64,000 bases of DNA from Ruminiclostridium cellulolyticum H10 (GCF_000022065.1 NC_011898.1:3041501-3105500); one strand, 5' to 3'; counted from the stretch's first letter, positions 42,681-54,064 are shown. Notes: generated from the sequence alone by a model not told the origin. Translations and numbers: made by a program.

Positions 42681-43537
42681 TTGTCTGCATTTTCCATTTC
42701 TGAATTTAATTGTGCATCTTTATTTCTGAGTATTACTACCTGATTAAGCCTCTTTAAATCAGCTGCTGGCTGAATGATTGCATATCTGTCAAGATCGCTT
42801 TCCCCTGCTCTTATTTCCTTTACTGTTCCTATTGTAATACCCCTGGGATATATACCCCCGATTCCTGATGTTTGAATTATGTCCCCCTGAATCAGGTCAA
42901 GATCTGCAGGGATATATTCAAGTTTGCACAAGCCTTCCTTTTCCAGCTTGATATCTCCCTTTACTACAACATAGTCTCCGCTTTTTGCAACTAGAGCACT
43001 TACAGAGCTACCGTCTTCAATAATACTTATGATTTTGGAAGAAAATAGTTGTGCGGACACTACTCTACCCACCAGACCTTTGCTGGTAATAACAGGCATA
43101 TTGTAATTAATCCCATTTGCAGAACCTTTGTCAGTAAGAAAAACATTAAACAGATTTCCGCCATCCCGAGCAATTATATTTGCACCCACATGGTCATAGC
43201 TTGCAAACTGATCCTTCAAATCAAAAACTTTACGTAAGTCTTCATTTTCCCTTTTCAGCCGTAAATATTCGGTTCTTTCATTATTTAGCTTGTCAATTTT
43301 CTCTTTTAATTCCTTGTTTTCAGCTTGCAGCTTTTGAACATTGTCAAAAAGGCTTATACCTTCTTCAACCTTCTGTCCTGTATAAGAAAACGCCTTTTCA
43401 ACAGATGTAAAAGGTACTGAAATCAAGTTTCCGATCCAGTTTATATTACTTGCCGGGTTTACAGTCAAACCTACGCACACAATTAGTATTAAAACTATTA
43501 TGGTAATAACCAACGCCCTGCTTTTAAAATACTTCAA
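42677..43537 (-). CDS. mreC: Rod shape-determining protein MreC
   Basis: 286 residues: one N-terminal helix (about 7-25), a coiled coil (about 65-105, KLQAENKELKEKIDKLNNER) and the beta-barrel MreC domain with NIIARDGGNLFNVFLTDKGS, MPVITSKGLVGRV and DIIQTSGIGGIYPRGITIG. It scaffolds PBP2 outside the membrane. The start is a TTG at 43537 with AGGAGAAG upstream; this is the only plausible start before the membrane helix. It follows mreB by 46 bases. Confidence 0.95.
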   Translation of the reverse strand: MKYFKSRALVITIIVLILIVCVGLTVNPASNINWIGNLISVPFTSVEKAFSYTGQKVEEGISLFDNVQKLQAENKELKEKIDKLNNERTEYLRLKRENEDLRKVFDLKDQFASYDHVGANIIARDGGNLFNVFLTDKGSANGINYNMPVITSKGLVGRVVSAQLFSSKIISIIEDGSSVSALVAKSGDYVVVKGDIKLEKEGLCKLEYIPADLDLIQGDIIQTSGIGGIYPRGITIGTVKEIRAGESDLDRYAIIQPAADLKRLNQVVILRNKDAQLNSEMENADK

Positions 43538-43583
43538 GGAATACTTCTCCTCTCTTTAACCCACCTATCAAAAGATTCTTTAA

Positions 43584-44606
43584 CTATTTCAACCTCTGAG
43601 GCGATAAAAGAACTTTTTTCAGTGTTTCTATTTCCTCAAGAACCTTTCCCGTTCCCAATGCAACGCAATCCAGAGGATTTTCGGCTATTGATACCGGCAT
43701 ACCTGTTTCCTGCATTATCAGCTTATCTAAACCATCAAGAAGGGCTCCCCCTCCAGTCAGCATTATTCCTCTGTCCATAACGTCGGCTGCAAGCTCCGGC
43801 GGAGTTTTCTCAAGAGTAAATTTGATTGAGTCTATTATAGCATTGACAGGCTCCTTTAATGCTTCGTTTATTTCTGAGGAAGTTATCTCAATGTTCTTCG
43901 GCAAACCTGTAATCAGATCTCTTCCCCTTATCATCATTTTTTCTTCCTTGGCCTTAGGAAAAGCACTTCCTATTGTAACCTTGATTTCCTCAGCAGAACG
44001 CTCACCTATCATAAGGCTGTATTCCTTTTTGATATAGTGAGCTATTGATATATCCAATTCATCTCCGGCGATTCTCAACGATTTGCTGGTAACGATACCT
44101 CCTAGGGATATTACCGCAACCTCCGAAGTACCACCCCCTATATCAACCACCATGCTTCCTGAAGGCTCTTCGACAGGTAATTCTGCACCGATTGCAGCAG
44201 CCATCGGTTCCTCAATAAGGTAGGCTTCTTTTGCACCTGCTTGAAGTGTTGCGTCTTCAACAGCCCTTTTTTCAACCTCGGTAACACCTGACGGCACACA
44301 TACTACTACTCTTGGCTTACTGAATCTTCCTGAGGACATAGCCTTTTTTATAAAGTACTTTATCATATTCTGGGTTATGTCAAAATCAGCTATAACTCCG
44401 TCCTTCATTGGCCTAATAGCCACGATATTGCCTGGTGTACGGCCAATCATTTCCTTTGCAGCTTCTCCTACAGCCAATACTTCGTTATTTTTAATATTAA
44501 CTGCCACAACAGACGGTTCTTTTACAACAATTCCTTTTCCTTTCACATGCACCAATGTATTTGCTGTTCCCAAATCTATACCAATATCTCTTGCAAAAAA
44601 ACTCAT
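43584..44606 (-). CDS. mreB: Rod shape-determining protein MreB
   Basis: Bacterial actin homologue of 340 residues that forms membrane-bound filaments guiding wall synthesis. Phosphate 1 is [18 protein letters not shown], phosphate 2 is [19 protein letters not shown], the adenosine motif is [14 protein letters not shown], and [14 protein letters not shown] is conserved. Length fits MreB rather than the shorter-lived Mbl/MreBH distinction, which I cannot resolve. GGAGGT precedes the ATG. First of mreBCD, following radC by 26 bases. Confidence 0.97.
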   Translation of the reverse strand: MSFFARDIGIDLGTANTLVHVKGKGIVVKEPSVVAVNIKNNEVLAVGEAAKEMIGRTPGNIVAIRPMKDGVIADFDITQNMIKYFIKKAMSSGRFSKPRVVVCVPSGVTEVEKRAVEDATLQAGAKEAYLIEEPMAAAIGAELPVEEPSGSMVVDIGGGTSEVAVISLGGIVTSKSLRIAGDELDISIAHYIKKEYSLMIGERSAEEIKVTIGSAFPKAKEEKMMIRGRDLITGLPKNIEITSSEINEALKEPVNAIIDSIKFTLEKTPPELAADVMDRGIMLTGGGALLDGLDKLIMQETGMPVSIAENPLDCVALGTGKVLEEIETLKKVLLSPQRLK

Positions 44607-44632
44607 TTTTAAGTACCTCCTGTGTATTCCGG

Positions 44633-45322
44633 CTAAATAAAGCCTTGTTCTTTTAAACTAACATATCTTCCATCACCCAATATAATATGGTCTAATACCT
44701 TTATACCCAATATGTTTCCTGCATTTATTAACCTATCGGTTGTCTGTAAATCTTCTTTACTGGGTGTTGGGTCCCCACTGGGATGATTATGTATAAAAAT
44801 AATACTGTTGCATCCACATTTAACAGCTTCGCTGAAAACTTCCCTGGGATGAACAATAGAAGCATTCAAACTCCCTATAGAAATACTTTCTGTTTTTAAT
44901 ACTTTATTTTTAGTATCAAGCAAAATAGCTTTAAACATTTCCTTTTTAAGGTATCGCATTTCTTCCATCATGAGATTACTTACATCACCTGGACTGTTTA
45001 CAACATGGCGGACAATCCCGTTGCTGGTTGCTACTCTTTTTGAAAATTCAAGAACAGCTTTTATCTGAATCGCCTTTACACGGCCGATTCCCTTTACTTT
45101 CATAAACTGTTCAATTGAGACGTTGTTTAGTGATGAAAGTCTTCCGTCCTGAGAAAGCTTTAGAACCATCTGTGCAAGCTCTACAGCAGTGTATGACTTT
45201 GTTCCTGTCTTAATTATTATAGCAAGCAATTCGGCATTAGACAGGGACTCTGCCCCCACCTCCGACATTTTTTCATAAGGCCTCTCACATACGGGAAGCT
45301 CTTTTATTTTTAGCCTTTCCAT
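44633..45322 (-). CDS. radC: RadC/JAB-domain protein
   Basis: 229 residues. An N-terminal helix-hairpin-helix region ([40 protein letters not shown]) precedes a JAB/MPN metallopeptidase-like domain with [36 protein letters not shown], which keeps the HxHPSGDxxPSxxD zinc motif. Despite the name its repair role is doubtful; the biochemical function is unknown. The frame extends to 45334, but GAGGG in front of the ATG at 45322 favours that start. It stands between maf and mreB as in Bacillus. Confidence 0.94.
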   Translation of the reverse strand: MERLKIKELPVCERPYEKMSEVGAESLSNAELLAIIIKTGTKSYTAVELAQMVLKLSQDGRLSSLNNVSIEQFMKVKGIGRVKAIQIKAVLEFSKRVATSNGIVRHVVNSPGDVSNLMMEEMRYLKKEMFKAILLDTKNKVLKTESISIGSLNASIVHPREVFSEAVKCGCNSIIFIHNHPSGDPTPSKEDLQTTDRLINAGNILGIKVLDHIILGDGRYVSLKEQGFI

Positions 45323-45507
45323 TGTTTCCCTCATTATTTCAGCTAATTAATTTACTTCTCTAAAGTTACTAATAATTTCTTTTTTAAACTAAAATCTTGC
45401 CACTAAAGTTGTATCATCCATTTCAATTTATTATATCATGTTTTTATCCTAATTACATCGTCATTATAATCCTAATTTTTAATGAAACTGATATTACAGA
45501 AATGAAT

Positions 45508-46089
45508 TTATTTAATGATTTTTTCATTAAGCTTTTCCAACATATTACCAAGCCTGTTCAGAGGAAGTCCTACAATATTTGAGTAACATCCTTTTATACC
45601 TTTTACAAATATTGCTCCTACACCCTGAGCTGCATATGAACCTGCCTTACCAAATGCCTCACCGCTTTTAATGTATGCTTTAATTTTCTCGTCATCCAGC
45701 TCTATAAATTTAACAAAAGTTGTTTCGTGTTGTATAAGCTCAATCTTGTTATCCAAGTCTAGCAGACATATTCCTGTGATTACCTCATGTTCCTTGCCAC
45801 TAAGCTTTTTAAGCATGTTATAAGCATCTTCCGAGTCTTTAGGCTTACCTAAAATCTCATCATCAATAACAACAATAGTATCGGCACCCAAAATCAAACC
45901 CTTTTGAACCTTGTCAGCAACATCTCTTGCTTTTTGATACGACAGTTGTTCTGCCTTTTTAGCAGGAGTACCCGACAGTTCACTTATATTCTCTTCAATG
46001 TCACTGGGAATAATTTCAAATGGTAGTTTGATTTGTTCCAGTAGATCCTTTCTTCTTGGAGATGATGAAGCTAAAACTATATTCCTCAT
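45508..46089 (-). CDS. maf: Maf-like nucleoside triphosphate pyrophosphatase
   Basis: 193 residues. The start VLASSSPRRKDLLEQI holds the SSSPRR phosphate motif; GADTIVVIDDEILGKPKD gives the catalytic GADT-V and GKP motifs, and GSYAAQGVGAIFVKGIKGCYSNIVGLPL the C-terminal signature (QG-G). Hydrolyses dTTP/UTP or modified pyrimidine nucleotides and is linked with septum control. AAGAGG lies upstream of the ATG. First gene of the maf-radC-mreBCD-PBP2-minCDE cluster; 185 bases separate it from radC. Confidence 0.95.
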   Translation of the reverse strand: MRNIVLASSSPRRKDLLEQIKLPFEIIPSDIEENISELSGTPAKKAEQLSYQKARDVADKVQKGLILGADTIVVIDDEILGKPKDSEDAYNMLKKLSGKEHEVITGICLLDLDNKIELIQHETTFVKFIELDDEKIKAYIKSGEAFGKAGSYAAQGVGAIFVKGIKGCYSNIVGLPLNRLGNMLEKLNEKIIK

Positions 46090-46371
46090 TAATGAATTTC
46101 CTCTTAAATAGCATATATTTTTTTAATATTATATATTTTTATTATTAATATATCAAATATTATGAACCCTTATTGTATTATTTACTATGCAGTATAATAA
46201 TACTAATTGTATTATTTGGATGTATTTTAAGATATTACATGTCTACGAAGTGAATATTATTAATAAATATTACTTCTCAACTGTTTATTTTCGAAGTATA
46301 ATATAGTAAACTATTAAAAAATAAGTGTTCAGCGGGTTTTCCAGATTAAATTAATTAAGGTTGGTGATTGA

Positions 46372-46986
46372 ATGAGAATAGAAAAAGTTAATGAGAATGT
46401 ATTGAGGGTCACAATCACATTAAATGACCTGGAAGAAAGAAATATCGATATTTCTTCTCTGAATTATAATTCACCTGCCGCCCAGGAATTATTTTGGGAT
46501 ATGATGGAACGTGCCGAAGAAGAATACGGCTTCGCATCAGGGGATTCTCAGCTGGTATTTGAAGCCTCTCCGGAAAACGAGGACGGATTTGTTGTAACTA
46601 TAACAAAAATTGACTCAGACGGCGAATTCGAATCCATTCAAAAATATATTAAAAGCAAATATAAGAATTCCGATTTAAGGCAGAAAAAGAAGAAAAGTAA
46701 GGTTTGCTCCACTCTGAACATATACTGTTTTGATTCAATAGAGGACTTATGTGCTTTGGCAAAACAGATTTACCCTTTATACCATGGCGAAAGTACTGTT
46801 TATAGATACAGGAGCAGCTATTATCTTCTGCTGGCTGGATCTTCATCGTCTCCTCAGCTTGACATAATAATGGATGAGTATTCTGTTCAGGTAGGAAACG
46901 CCAACTTTTATGAAGGCTATCTTAACGAATATGGAGAGAGGATTATTCAGGAAAATGCTATAGAAACCTTAAATGTATACTTTTAG
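46372..46986 (+). CDS. mecA: MecA-family adaptor protein
   Basis: Adaptor that brings substrates to ClpC, 204 residues. The N-terminal MRIEKVNENVLRVTITLNDLEERNI is the typical MecA substrate-binding start, a charged linker (about 95-110, QKKKKSK) follows, and the C-terminal ClpC-binding half contains FDSIEDLCALAKQIY and YYLLLAGSSS. Length and order match MecA/YpbH. The ATG has GGTTGGTGATTG before it. It is monocistronic, with a strong terminator 10 bases after the stop; the 282 bases upstream are AT-rich and hold no gene. Confidence 0.92.
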   Translation: MRIEKVNENVLRVTITLNDLEERNIDISSLNYNSPAAQELFWDMMERAEEEYGFASGDSQLVFEASPENEDGFVVTITKIDSDGEFESIQKYIKSKYKNSDLRQKKKKSKVCSTLNIYCFDSIEDLCALAKQIYPLYHGESTVYRYRSSYYLLLAGSSSSPQLDIIMDEYSVQVGNANFYEGYLNEYGERIIQENAIETLNVYF

Positions 46987-46995
46987 TAATCATGT

Positions 46996-47030
46996 AAACC
47001 GGCTGCCACATTCACTGCAGCCGGTTTTTA
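46996..47030 (+). terminator. Intrinsic terminator after mecA
   Basis: AAACCGGCTGC and GCAGCCGGTTT form an 11-bp stem followed by TTTATTT; flanking A residues let it also serve the convergent dehydrogenase gene. Confidence 0.9.
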
Positions 47031-47041
47031 TTTCTAATGTT

Positions 47042-48112
47042 CTAAGCTAATCTTTTGAGTACTTCAATTACCGCATCTCCAACTTCATTTGTCTTAGATG
47101 TTCCTCCCATATCAGGAGTTAGATGCTTCCTTTCTACCATTACCTTCTCTATTGCATTTAATACTTTACTTCCCCAATTCTCATAACCGAAGAAGTCAAG
47201 CATCTGGCTAACAGACCATATTGCAGCCAGTGGATTTGCCTTACCCTGTCCCGCAATATCAGGAGCTGAACCATGTACAGGTTCAAACATTGACGGATAA
47301 GTTCTTTCAGGATTTATATTTGCACCTGCTGCAAGTCCCATACCTCCTGAGATGGCAGCACCTAAATCCGTAACTATATCACCGAAGAGGTTTGATGTAA
47401 CTACAACCTGGAATCTTTCAGGCTGCTTTACAAAGAACATACATGCTGCATCCACAAGATATGAATATGTTTTTACATCAGGATATTCTTTTCCAACTTC
47501 CTCAAATATCTGATCCCAGAATACCATAGAATAATTGAGGGCGTTTGCCTTGCTGATGCTTGTAAGGGTTTTTCCCTCTTTTCTTGCTACCTCATATGCG
47601 TATCTTATAATACGTTCACAGCCTTTGCGTGAAAATACTCCTGTTTGCAAAACTACTTCCTCTGGCTTGTCCTTGAACAGCCAGTCACCTGCACCTGCAT
47701 ATTCGCCCTCACTGTTTTCTCTTACTACTATCATGTCAATCTGGCTGCGGTCCACTCCCTTTAATGGACATTCAGCACCCTCAAGAAGCCTTACGGGACG
47801 CAGATTTACATACTGGTCAAATCCTTTTCTGATTTTAAGCAAAAGACCCCAAAGCGATATGTGGTCGGGTACACCCGGGTATCCTACAGCACCGAGATAA
47901 ATTGCATCAAATTTCTTGAGTTGTTCCATACCATCATCGGCAATCATTTTTCCGGTCTTGACATAATACTCGCATCCCCATGGAAATTCGGTGAACTCAA
48001 AATTAATTTCCGGATTCAATTCAGATATTGCCTTTAACACTTTTACTCCTTCAGCAATTACTTCGGGACCTATTCCATCTCCCGCAATTACTGCAATCTT
48101 GTGTGTGTTCAT
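47042..48112 (-). CDS. D-malate/tartrate dehydrogenase family (isopropylmalate dehydrogenase-like)
   Basis: NAD-dependent beta-decarboxylating dehydrogenase of 356 residues. [21 protein letters not shown] opens the protein; [59 protein letters not shown] and [19 protein letters not shown] are all conserved. The [13 protein letters not shown] region matches TtuC/DmlA (tartrate or D-malate dehydrogenase) better than LeuB, which has a different loop there. No leu genes are adjacent. D-malate, tartrate or isopropylmalate could each be the substrate. AGGGGTG precedes the ATG. Confidence 0.85.
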   Translation of the reverse strand: MNTHKIAVIAGDGIGPEVIAEGVKVLKAISELNPEINFEFTEFPWGCEYYVKTGKMIADDGMEQLKKFDAIYLGAVGYPGVPDHISLWGLLLKIRKGFDQYVNLRPVRLLEGAECPLKGVDRSQIDMIVVRENSEGEYAGAGDWLFKDKPEEVVLQTGVFSRKGCERIIRYAYEVARKEGKTLTSISKANALNYSMVFWDQIFEEVGKEYPDVKTYSYLVDAACMFFVKQPERFQVVVTSNLFGDIVTDLGAAISGGMGLAAGANINPERTYPSMFEPVHGSAPDIAGQGKANPLAAIWSVSQMLDFFGYENWGSKVLNAIEKVMVERKHLTPDMGGTSKTNEVGDAVIEVLKRLA

Positions 48113-48187
48113 TTCTTTACACCCCTAACTCTTTTATATGTAAAATAATTTGATTTCATCAACAGCCGGATTGTATCTGCAAAAGTC

Positions 48188-48230
48188 AGCTTTCCGAATG
48201 GGAATATATGGTTATTCCATCCGGAAAGCT
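48188..48230 (-). terminator. Hairpin upstream of dehydrogenase, downstream of lon
   Basis: AGCTTTCCG and CGGAAAGCT enclose a second ATGGGAAT/ATTCCAT stem. It lies 33 bases past the lon stop on the minus strand. The U tract is short (GACTTTTG), so it is a probable but weak terminator. Confidence 0.5.
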
Positions 48231-48262
48231 AATGCTGTTCGACAAGAATCATTATTTTCCCA

Positions 48263-50602
48263 CTATACCTTATTATGCACCAGTGCATTTTCTAATACTG
48301 TCTGCATGTCCGAGGCACAAATAAAGTTCAAAGACTTTCTTACATTTTGAGGTATTTCTTCAATATCCTTCTTATTATCAATTGGAAGAATTATAGTCTC
48401 AATTCCTGCTCTGTGTGCAGCCAGTACCTTTTCTTTAAGGCCCCCTATGGGAAGCACTCTGCCTCTTAGGGTAATTTCACCTGTCATGGCTACTTTTCTG
48501 CTTACCGGTACTCCTGACAATGCAGATACCATGGCAGTTGCCAGTGTGATTCCAGCCGAAGGCCCGTCTTTGGGAATTGCACCTTCTGGAACATGTATGT
48601 GTATGTCATTTTCTTCATGAAACTGCTCATTTATATTCAATTCTTTGCATCTAGACCTAATAAAGCTCATTGCCGCTTTTGCCGATTCCTTCATTACATC
48701 ACCAAGATGCCCCGTAAGCTCCAACTTACCCTTTCCTTGCATCAGATTCACTTCTATAGAAAGTGTATCACCACCCACAGGAGTCCATGCAAGACCTCTG
48801 GCAATACCAATTTCATCCCTTTCGCCTGCATAGTCAAACCTGAACCTCTTCACTCCAAGAAATTTCTCCAGATTATTTCTGTTTACGGTTACCGATTTTT
48901 TGTTTTCAGATACAATAATTTTGGCAACCTTTCTACAAACAGAACCAATCTCTCTTTCCAGATTTCTTACTCCAGCCTCCCGGGTATAATAATTAATAAT
49001 ATCTCTTACTGTTCCTTCATCTATTCTTATGTTCCTTGACGTTAGTCCGTGAAGCTTCATCTGCTTTGGCAGCAGATATTTCATAGCTATATTTGCCTTA
49101 TCCTCTTCGGTATAGCTGGAAAGATTTATTATCTCCATTCTGTCTAAAAGAGGCCTTGGTATGGTATCCAAAGTGTTGGCAGTAGTAAGGAATAATGCAT
49201 TTGACAAATTAAACGGTAATTCCATGTAGTGGTCTCTGAAGGCAAAGTTCTGTTCTGAATCCAATACTTCAAGCATGGCTGAAGCAGGATCGCCTCTGAA
49301 ATCACTGCTCATTTTATCTATCTCATCCAGAAGTATCAATGGATTGTTTGAGCCGGCCTGTTTTAAAGCTGATATTATTCTTCCGGGCATTGAACCAACA
49401 TATGTCCTTCTGTGTCCTCTTATCTCCGACTCATCCTTAACACCTCCCAGAGAAATACGTACATAGTTCCTGTTCAGTGCCTTTGCTATTGACTTTGCAA
49501 TGGAGGTCTTACCAACTCCTGGTGGTCCTACAAGACAAAGGATAGGCCCTTTGAGGCTGTTTTTCAGCTTTTGTACCGCCAAATATTCTATTATTCTTTC
49601 CTTTACCTTTGTAAGCCCGTAATGATCTTTCTCTAGTATTTCTTCGGCACTTTTTAAGTCTATATGCTCCTGCGTTGATTTATTCCAAGGTAAATCAAAT
49701 ATCCAATCAAGGTAAGTTCTGATTACTCCTCCTTCAGCAGAACCCTGAGGCATTTTTAAAAGTCTGTCTAATTCCTTCTGAACCTTCTTTTCAACCTCTT
49801 CGGGAAGTTCAGCTGATTTTAGTTTTTCTCTGTATTCCTCAACCTCTCCGGCAACTCCTTCTCTGTCACCCAGTTCGGTTTGAATTGCCTTCATCTGCTC
49901 ACGAAGATAATACTCTTTCTGGAGTTTGTCTATTTGTTTCCTTACTTTTGTATTTATATCTTTTTCAATTTCAAGTATTTCTATTTCCTGGTATAGTATC
50001 TCCAGAAGCTTTTCGACCCTTCTTAGCGGATGAAATTCCGAAAGTATGGCCTGCTTCTGCTCAACCTTCAAAGGTATATTGTTTGCTATTATATCTGAAA
50101 CCTGACTTATATTGCTAATCTCCACAACCGATAAGGCAGTATCCGGAGAAACCTTTCCGCTTAGCTTAACATACTCCTCAAATGCTGAAATCAGCCTTCT
50201 TTTCAAAGCTTCTACTTCATTTTCGTCAAAATCCTCTTCCGTCTTTGACTCAACTACTTCTGCGATAAAAAACGGATCATCCTGTACAAATTTCTTTATT
50301 TCGGCTCTGTTTATGCCCTCTACAAGAACTCTGATTGTATCACCCTGAAGTTTAAGTAACTGCTTAACCTTTGATATAGTACCAATTGAGTATATACCAT
50401 CAGCACTGGGAGAATCCGCCGAAGCATCCTTTTGTGCAACAAGAAAAATCAGTTGGTCATTAATCATTGCCTCTTCAAGTGCCTTTATGGATTTATCCCT
50501 TCCTACATCAAAGTACAGTGTCATAAAAGGAAAAACCGTTAGTCCCCTAAGCGGAAGCAGCGGTAATTGCTTTTTCTGTTTCTTTTTAATATTCTCAGCC
50601 AT
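48263..50602 (-). CDS. lon: ATP-dependent protease Lon
   Basis: Cytoplasmic LonA protease of 779 residues. N-terminal substrate domain ([15 protein letters not shown]), a coiled linker ([20 protein letters not shown]), the AAA+ domain with Walker [17 protein letters not shown] and Walker [10 protein letters not shown], and the C-terminal peptidase with the Ser-Lys dyad: [14 protein letters not shown] (Ser) and [22 protein letters not shown] (Lys). The open frame extends 25 codons further to 50677, but GAGAGGAT precedes the ATG at 50602 ([11 protein letters not shown]), and the extra residues do not fit the family. Monocistronic. Confidence 0.96.
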   Translation of the reverse strand: MAENIKKKQKKQLPLLPLRGLTVFPFMTLYFDVGRDKSIKALEEAMINDQLIFLVAQKDASADSPSADGIYSIGTISKVKQLLKLQGDTIRVLVEGINRAEIKKFVQDDPFFIAEVVESKTEEDFDENEVEALKRRLISAFEEYVKLSGKVSPDTALSVVEISNISQVSDIIANNIPLKVEQKQAILSEFHPLRRVEKLLEILYQEIEILEIEKDINTKVRKQIDKLQKEYYLREQMKAIQTELGDREGVAGEVEEYREKLKSAELPEEVEKKVQKELDRLLKMPQGSAEGGVIRTYLDWIFDLPWNKSTQEHIDLKSAEEILEKDHYGLTKVKERIIEYLAVQKLKNSLKGPILCLVGPPGVGKTSIAKSIAKALNRNYVRISLGGVKDESEIRGHRRTYVGSMPGRIISALKQAGSNNPLILLDEIDKMSSDFRGDPASAMLEVLDSEQNFAFRDHYMELPFNLSNALFLTTANTLDTIPRPLLDRMEIINLSSYTEEDKANIAMKYLLPKQMKLHGLTSRNIRIDEGTVRDIINYYTREAGVRNLEREIGSVCRKVAKIIVSENKKSVTVNRNNLEKFLGVKRFRFDYAGERDEIGIARGLAWTPVGGDTLSIEVNLMQGKGKLELTGHLGDVMKESAKAAMSFIRSRCKELNINEQFHEENDIHIHVPEGAIPKDGPSAGITLATAMVSALSGVPVSRKVAMTGEITLRGRVLPIGGLKEKVLAAHRAGIETIILPIDNKKDIEEIPQNVRKSLNFICASDMQTVLENALVHNKV

Positions 50603-50705
50603 GTCTATCCTCTCAATTTTGCATAAATTATACCAATTAGCATTAATTATTATAACCTTATTGACTTTCCAGTTCAACTATAAATAGCCTTTTAAAGACC
50701 ATCTA

Positions 50706-52448
50706 TCAGTTACATCTTATAACCAGCCCTCTTTCAGAATCAACTGTTACAACAGAGCCGGCTTTCAATATTTTTGTAGCATTTTCAGCCCCCAGTATCA
50801 CAGGAATATCCAGTGCAAGCCCCACTGTTGCAGCATGGCACGACTGTCCATGCTCTTCAACCACTATGGCGGATGCCCTCTTAATAACCGGAAGCATGGA
50901 GTTATCTGTGAATGGAGCTACTATAATATTGCCATCGGTGAATTTATCCATTGCCTCTTTAGTATTCTGGGCAACACATAATTCGCCCGTAACAGATGAC
51001 GTACCGATTCCCACTCCCTGAACCAATACCCTTCCTACAATATGAACTTTAAGTGTATTGGTTGTTCCGCTTATTCCGGCAGGCATACCGGCTGTTATTA
51101 CTGCAAGGTCACCGTTTTTTACCAGGCCGGATTCCAATGCCTTTTCAACTCCGTTGTCAAACATATCATCAGTTGTTTTTGCAATTCCTACAAGATATGG
51201 CATAACTCCCCAGGATAAATTTAACTGCCTTTGTACCTTGGGATTTGCTGTCGTTGCAATAATAGGGCATGCAGGTCGGAATCTTGCTATCATTCTTGCA
51301 GTGTGTCCCGACTGTGTAACCGTTATTATGGCGGCAGCCTTTAGATCCAGAGCGGTGGTACAGGTCGCATGACTGATAGCATTCGTTACACTGGTATCTA
51401 ATTCTGTACGTGCGGTTGCAAATCTATTCCAGTAGTCCATGGATTTTTCTGCCTTTTCAGCTATTTTTGCCATTACCTCAATGGTTTCAATGGGATATTT
51501 ACCGGCAGCTGTTTCTCCTGAAAGCATCACACAGCTTGTTCCGTCGAAAATGGCATTTGCAACATCACTCGCTTCGGCTCTTGTAGGTCTTGGATTTCTT
51601 ATCATGGAGTCAAGCATTTGAGTGGCTGTTATAACCGGTTTACCGTTCTGATAGCATTTCTCTATAATATTTTTCTGAACAATCGGAACCTCTTCGACAG
51701 GTATTTCCACTCCCAGGTCTCCTCTTGCTACCATTATTCCGTCAGATACCTTAAGGATATCATTGAAGTTCTTTATACCTTCCCTGTTCTCTATTTTTGC
51801 TATTATCAGTATATCCTTGCCGCCGTTCTTCTCAAGAACCTTCCTTATTTCCACAACATCGGAAGCTTTTCTCACAAATGAAGCCGCTATAATATCAAAG
51901 TCATTCTTTATTCCGAATTTAATATCGTCAATGTCCTGCTCTGTCAATGAAGGAAGTTTAATTTCCGCACCGGGTACATTTATTCCCTTGTGATTTCCCA
52001 CTGCACCGCCGTTAAGCACTCTACAGTAGATATCCTTATTTTTTATCTCTGTAACCTCAAGCTCAACCAAACCGTCATTAATAAGTATCTTGCTTCCTCT
52101 TGAAACATCCTTGTACAGTTCCTTATAGGTAATTGTACATTTTGTTTCATCACCTAGTATATCCTCGTTAACAAGTATAAACTCATTATTTTCCTTTAGT
52201 ATAGCCTGGTCGTTCTTAAATTTACCTGTTCTTATTTCAGGACCCTTTGTATCAAGCAATAAAGGTATCGGAAGATTAAGTTCTTCTCTTATTTTCTTTA
52301 CTAAGTCTGCCCTTTTTTTGTGTTCTTCATGAGTCCCGTGTGAAAAATTCATTCTTGCCAGACTCATACCACCAAGCATCATTTTCCTCAATATATCCTC
52401 ATTATCCGAAGCAGGCCCCAATGTACAAATAATTTTTGTTCTTCTCAT
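50706..52448 (-). CDS. pyk: Pyruvate kinase with C-terminal phosphohistidine-like domain
   Basis: Final glycolytic enzyme (PEP + ADP to pyruvate + ATP), 580 residues. TKIICTLGPASDNEDIL, RMNFSHGTHEEH, the catalytic IIAKIENREGIKNF, VARGDLGVEIPVEEVP and PVITATQMLDSM are all present. The last 100 residues form an extra PEP-utiliser-like domain with GQSCHAATVGLALDIPVILG, as in Bacillus-type enzymes; its histidine is probably not phosphorylated in the reaction. The ATG at 52448 with GGAGG 6 bases upstream is preferred over the ATG at 52454, which abuts that site. Confidence 0.97.
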   Translation of the reverse strand: MRRTKIICTLGPASDNEDILRKMMLGGMSLARMNFSHGTHEEHKKRADLVKKIREELNLPIPLLLDTKGPEIRTGKFKNDQAILKENNEFILVNEDILGDETKCTITYKELYKDVSRGSKILINDGLVELEVTEIKNKDIYCRVLNGGAVGNHKGINVPGAEIKLPSLTEQDIDDIKFGIKNDFDIIAASFVRKASDVVEIRKVLEKNGGKDILIIAKIENREGIKNFNDILKVSDGIMVARGDLGVEIPVEEVPIVQKNIIEKCYQNGKPVITATQMLDSMIRNPRPTRAEASDVANAIFDGTSCVMLSGETAAGKYPIETIEVMAKIAEKAEKSMDYWNRFATARTELDTSVTNAISHATCTTALDLKAAAIITVTQSGHTARMIARFRPACPIIATTANPKVQRQLNLSWGVMPYLVGIAKTTDDMFDNGVEKALESGLVKNGDLAVITAGMPAGISGTTNTLKVHIVGRVLVQGVGIGTSSVTGELCVAQNTKEAMDKFTDGNIIVAPFTDNSMLPVIKRASAIVVEEHGQSCHAATVGLALDIPVILGAENATKILKAGSVVTVDSERGLVIRCN

Positions 52449-52645
52449 TTTCATCCTCCATATATACCATTAAAATTTAGTTTTATCTATTATTGCGACG
52501 TTACTATCGTTAAACATCTAATTTATGATATTTTATTTTTTGTTGCTTGTCTATACATGTAATTACTTTGTTATTTTGGTTATACCCATGTTGCACGCTT
52601 TTAACCCTATTTAACAGAAATTGCATATCAGTATTATTATTGTCA

Positions 52646-52674
52646 AACTGTAAAAAATAATTATCACTACAGTT
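52646..52674 (+). promoter_or_regulatory. Inverted repeat before sodium symporter gene
   Basis: AACTGTA (52646-52652) and TACAGTT (52668-52674) are perfect 7-bp arms 15 bases apart, ending at the CTGGAGG ribosome binding site. It may be an operator or an RNA stem that affects initiation. No binding protein can be named. Confidence 0.35.
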
Positions 52675-52693
52675 CTGGAGGTAATTCAATTTA

Positions 52694-54064
52694 ATGGAAA
52701 AGAAATCGCTGGAAAGAGAGAAATTTTCTACAGGATTAGCAGTCTTTTTTGCAACCTTAAGCTCTACAGTAGGCCTAGGTAATATATGGAAGTTTCCTTA
52801 TCTTACAGGCAAATACGGTGGAGGAGCTTTTCTCTTGGTATATTTTATATTTATTCTTCTTGTTGCAATACCAGTTATGGTAAGCGAACTGTATATTGGA
52901 AGAAAAACCAGAAAAAATCCTATCGGAGCTATTTATTCTATCAAGCCTAAGGGCCCATGGAAATTGATAGGGTATATGGGAATACTGTCTGCATTTTTTA
53001 TTCTTTTCTTCTACAGCTCCGTGGCAGGCTGGATATATTCTTACATTTTTAAGGGTTTGTCAGGAGTTTTTTCAAACAGCTCTTTTAAGGACTTGGATAA
53101 TATATTTCATCAAACGGTTTCAGCTCCGATTTACCCTATAATATGGCAATTTGTATCTATATTGGTAGTATCATCAATTTTGCTTCTGGGTGTAAAAAAC
53201 GGAATCGAACGAATGACTAAATTGTTGATGCCTCTACTGCTGATTCTCATCGTTATATGTGATATACGGTCACTGACATTGCCGGGTGCTATGAAAGGAC
53301 TGACCTTTATTTTTAAGATAGACTTTTCAAGCATTACGAAAGAAGTTATTTTAATGGCATTAGGACTCTCTTTTTTTAAACTGTCTTTAGGAATGGGTAC
53401 TATTATTACCTACGGAAGCTACTTTACCTCGGACAATAATATGATGGCTACTGCCGGAAGAGTTGCCTTGTCAGATACAATTGTATCGCTTCTGGCAGGG
53501 ATTGCAATCTTCCCTGCTGTTTTCTCCTTTGGTATGGCACCCCAGCAAGGCCCGGGCCTGTTGTTTAAAACTATTCCGTTAGTATTTTCAAAAGTACCCT
53601 TTGGCGGAGTTCTTATAGTTTTATTCTTCTTATTGTCAGCCATTGCAGCAACAACCGCAATGCTCTCAATGCTCGAGGTTGTGGTTACTTACTTTGTAGA
53701 GGAAAAGAAGATGTCAAGAAGAAAATCACTATTAATATGCTCCTCAATAGTTCTGATCATTGGCGTACTGGTATCTATGTCCCAAAATGGCTCAAACCCA
53801 ATCAGCAAAATTAAACCTTTTGGTTTGAATCTTTTTGATCTTTTTGACCAGGCTTCTTCAAATGTATTGCTACCCCTTGGCGGACTGCTGATTGCATTGT
53901 TCGCAGGTTATATTGTAAATAAAAAGGATATTGAAACAGAGCTTTCTAATAATGGTAAGTTGAAAAATCATGCATTAATAAAAATTTATATATTTTTGGT
54001 CAGATATATTACACCGATTCTACTGCTTATTATTTTCTTAAGTATGCTAGGAGTGTGGGGATAA
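52694..54064 (+). CDS. Sodium-dependent neurotransmitter-symporter family transporter
   Basis: LeuT-fold sodium:amino acid (or related solute) symporter, 456 residues with 11 to 12 helices. Helix 1 carries FFATLSSTVGLGNIWKFPYL with the unwound GLGNIWKFPY sodium/substrate site, followed by GGGAFLLVYFIFILLVAIPVM. Helix 6 and 8 regions include LSLGMGTIITYGSYF and LFFLLSAIAATTAMLSMLEV. Bacterial members take up amino acids such as leucine or tryptophan; substrate unknown. The GGAGG site is about 13 bases before the ATG, slightly long. Transcribed alone and convergent with the citrate synthase gene. Confidence 0.93.
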   Translation: MEKKSLEREKFSTGLAVFFATLSSTVGLGNIWKFPYLTGKYGGGAFLLVYFIFILLVAIPVMVSELYIGRKTRKNPIGAIYSIKPKGPWKLIGYMGILSAFFILFFYSSVAGWIYSYIFKGLSGVFSNSSFKDLDNIFHQTVSAPIYPIIWQFVSILVVSSILLLGVKNGIERMTKLLMPLLLILIVICDIRSLTLPGAMKGLTFIFKIDFSSITKEVILMALGLSFFKLSLGMGTIITYGSYFTSDNNMMATAGRVALSDTIVSLLAGIAIFPAVFSFGMAPQQGPGLLFKTIPLVFSKVPFGGVLIVLFFLLSAIAATTAMLSMLEVVVTYFVEEKKMSRRKSLLICSSIVLIIGVLVSMSQNGSNPISKIKPFGLNLFDLFDQASSNVLLPLGGLLIALFAGYIVNKKDIETELSNNGKLKNHALIKIYIFLVRYITPILLLIIFLSMLGVWG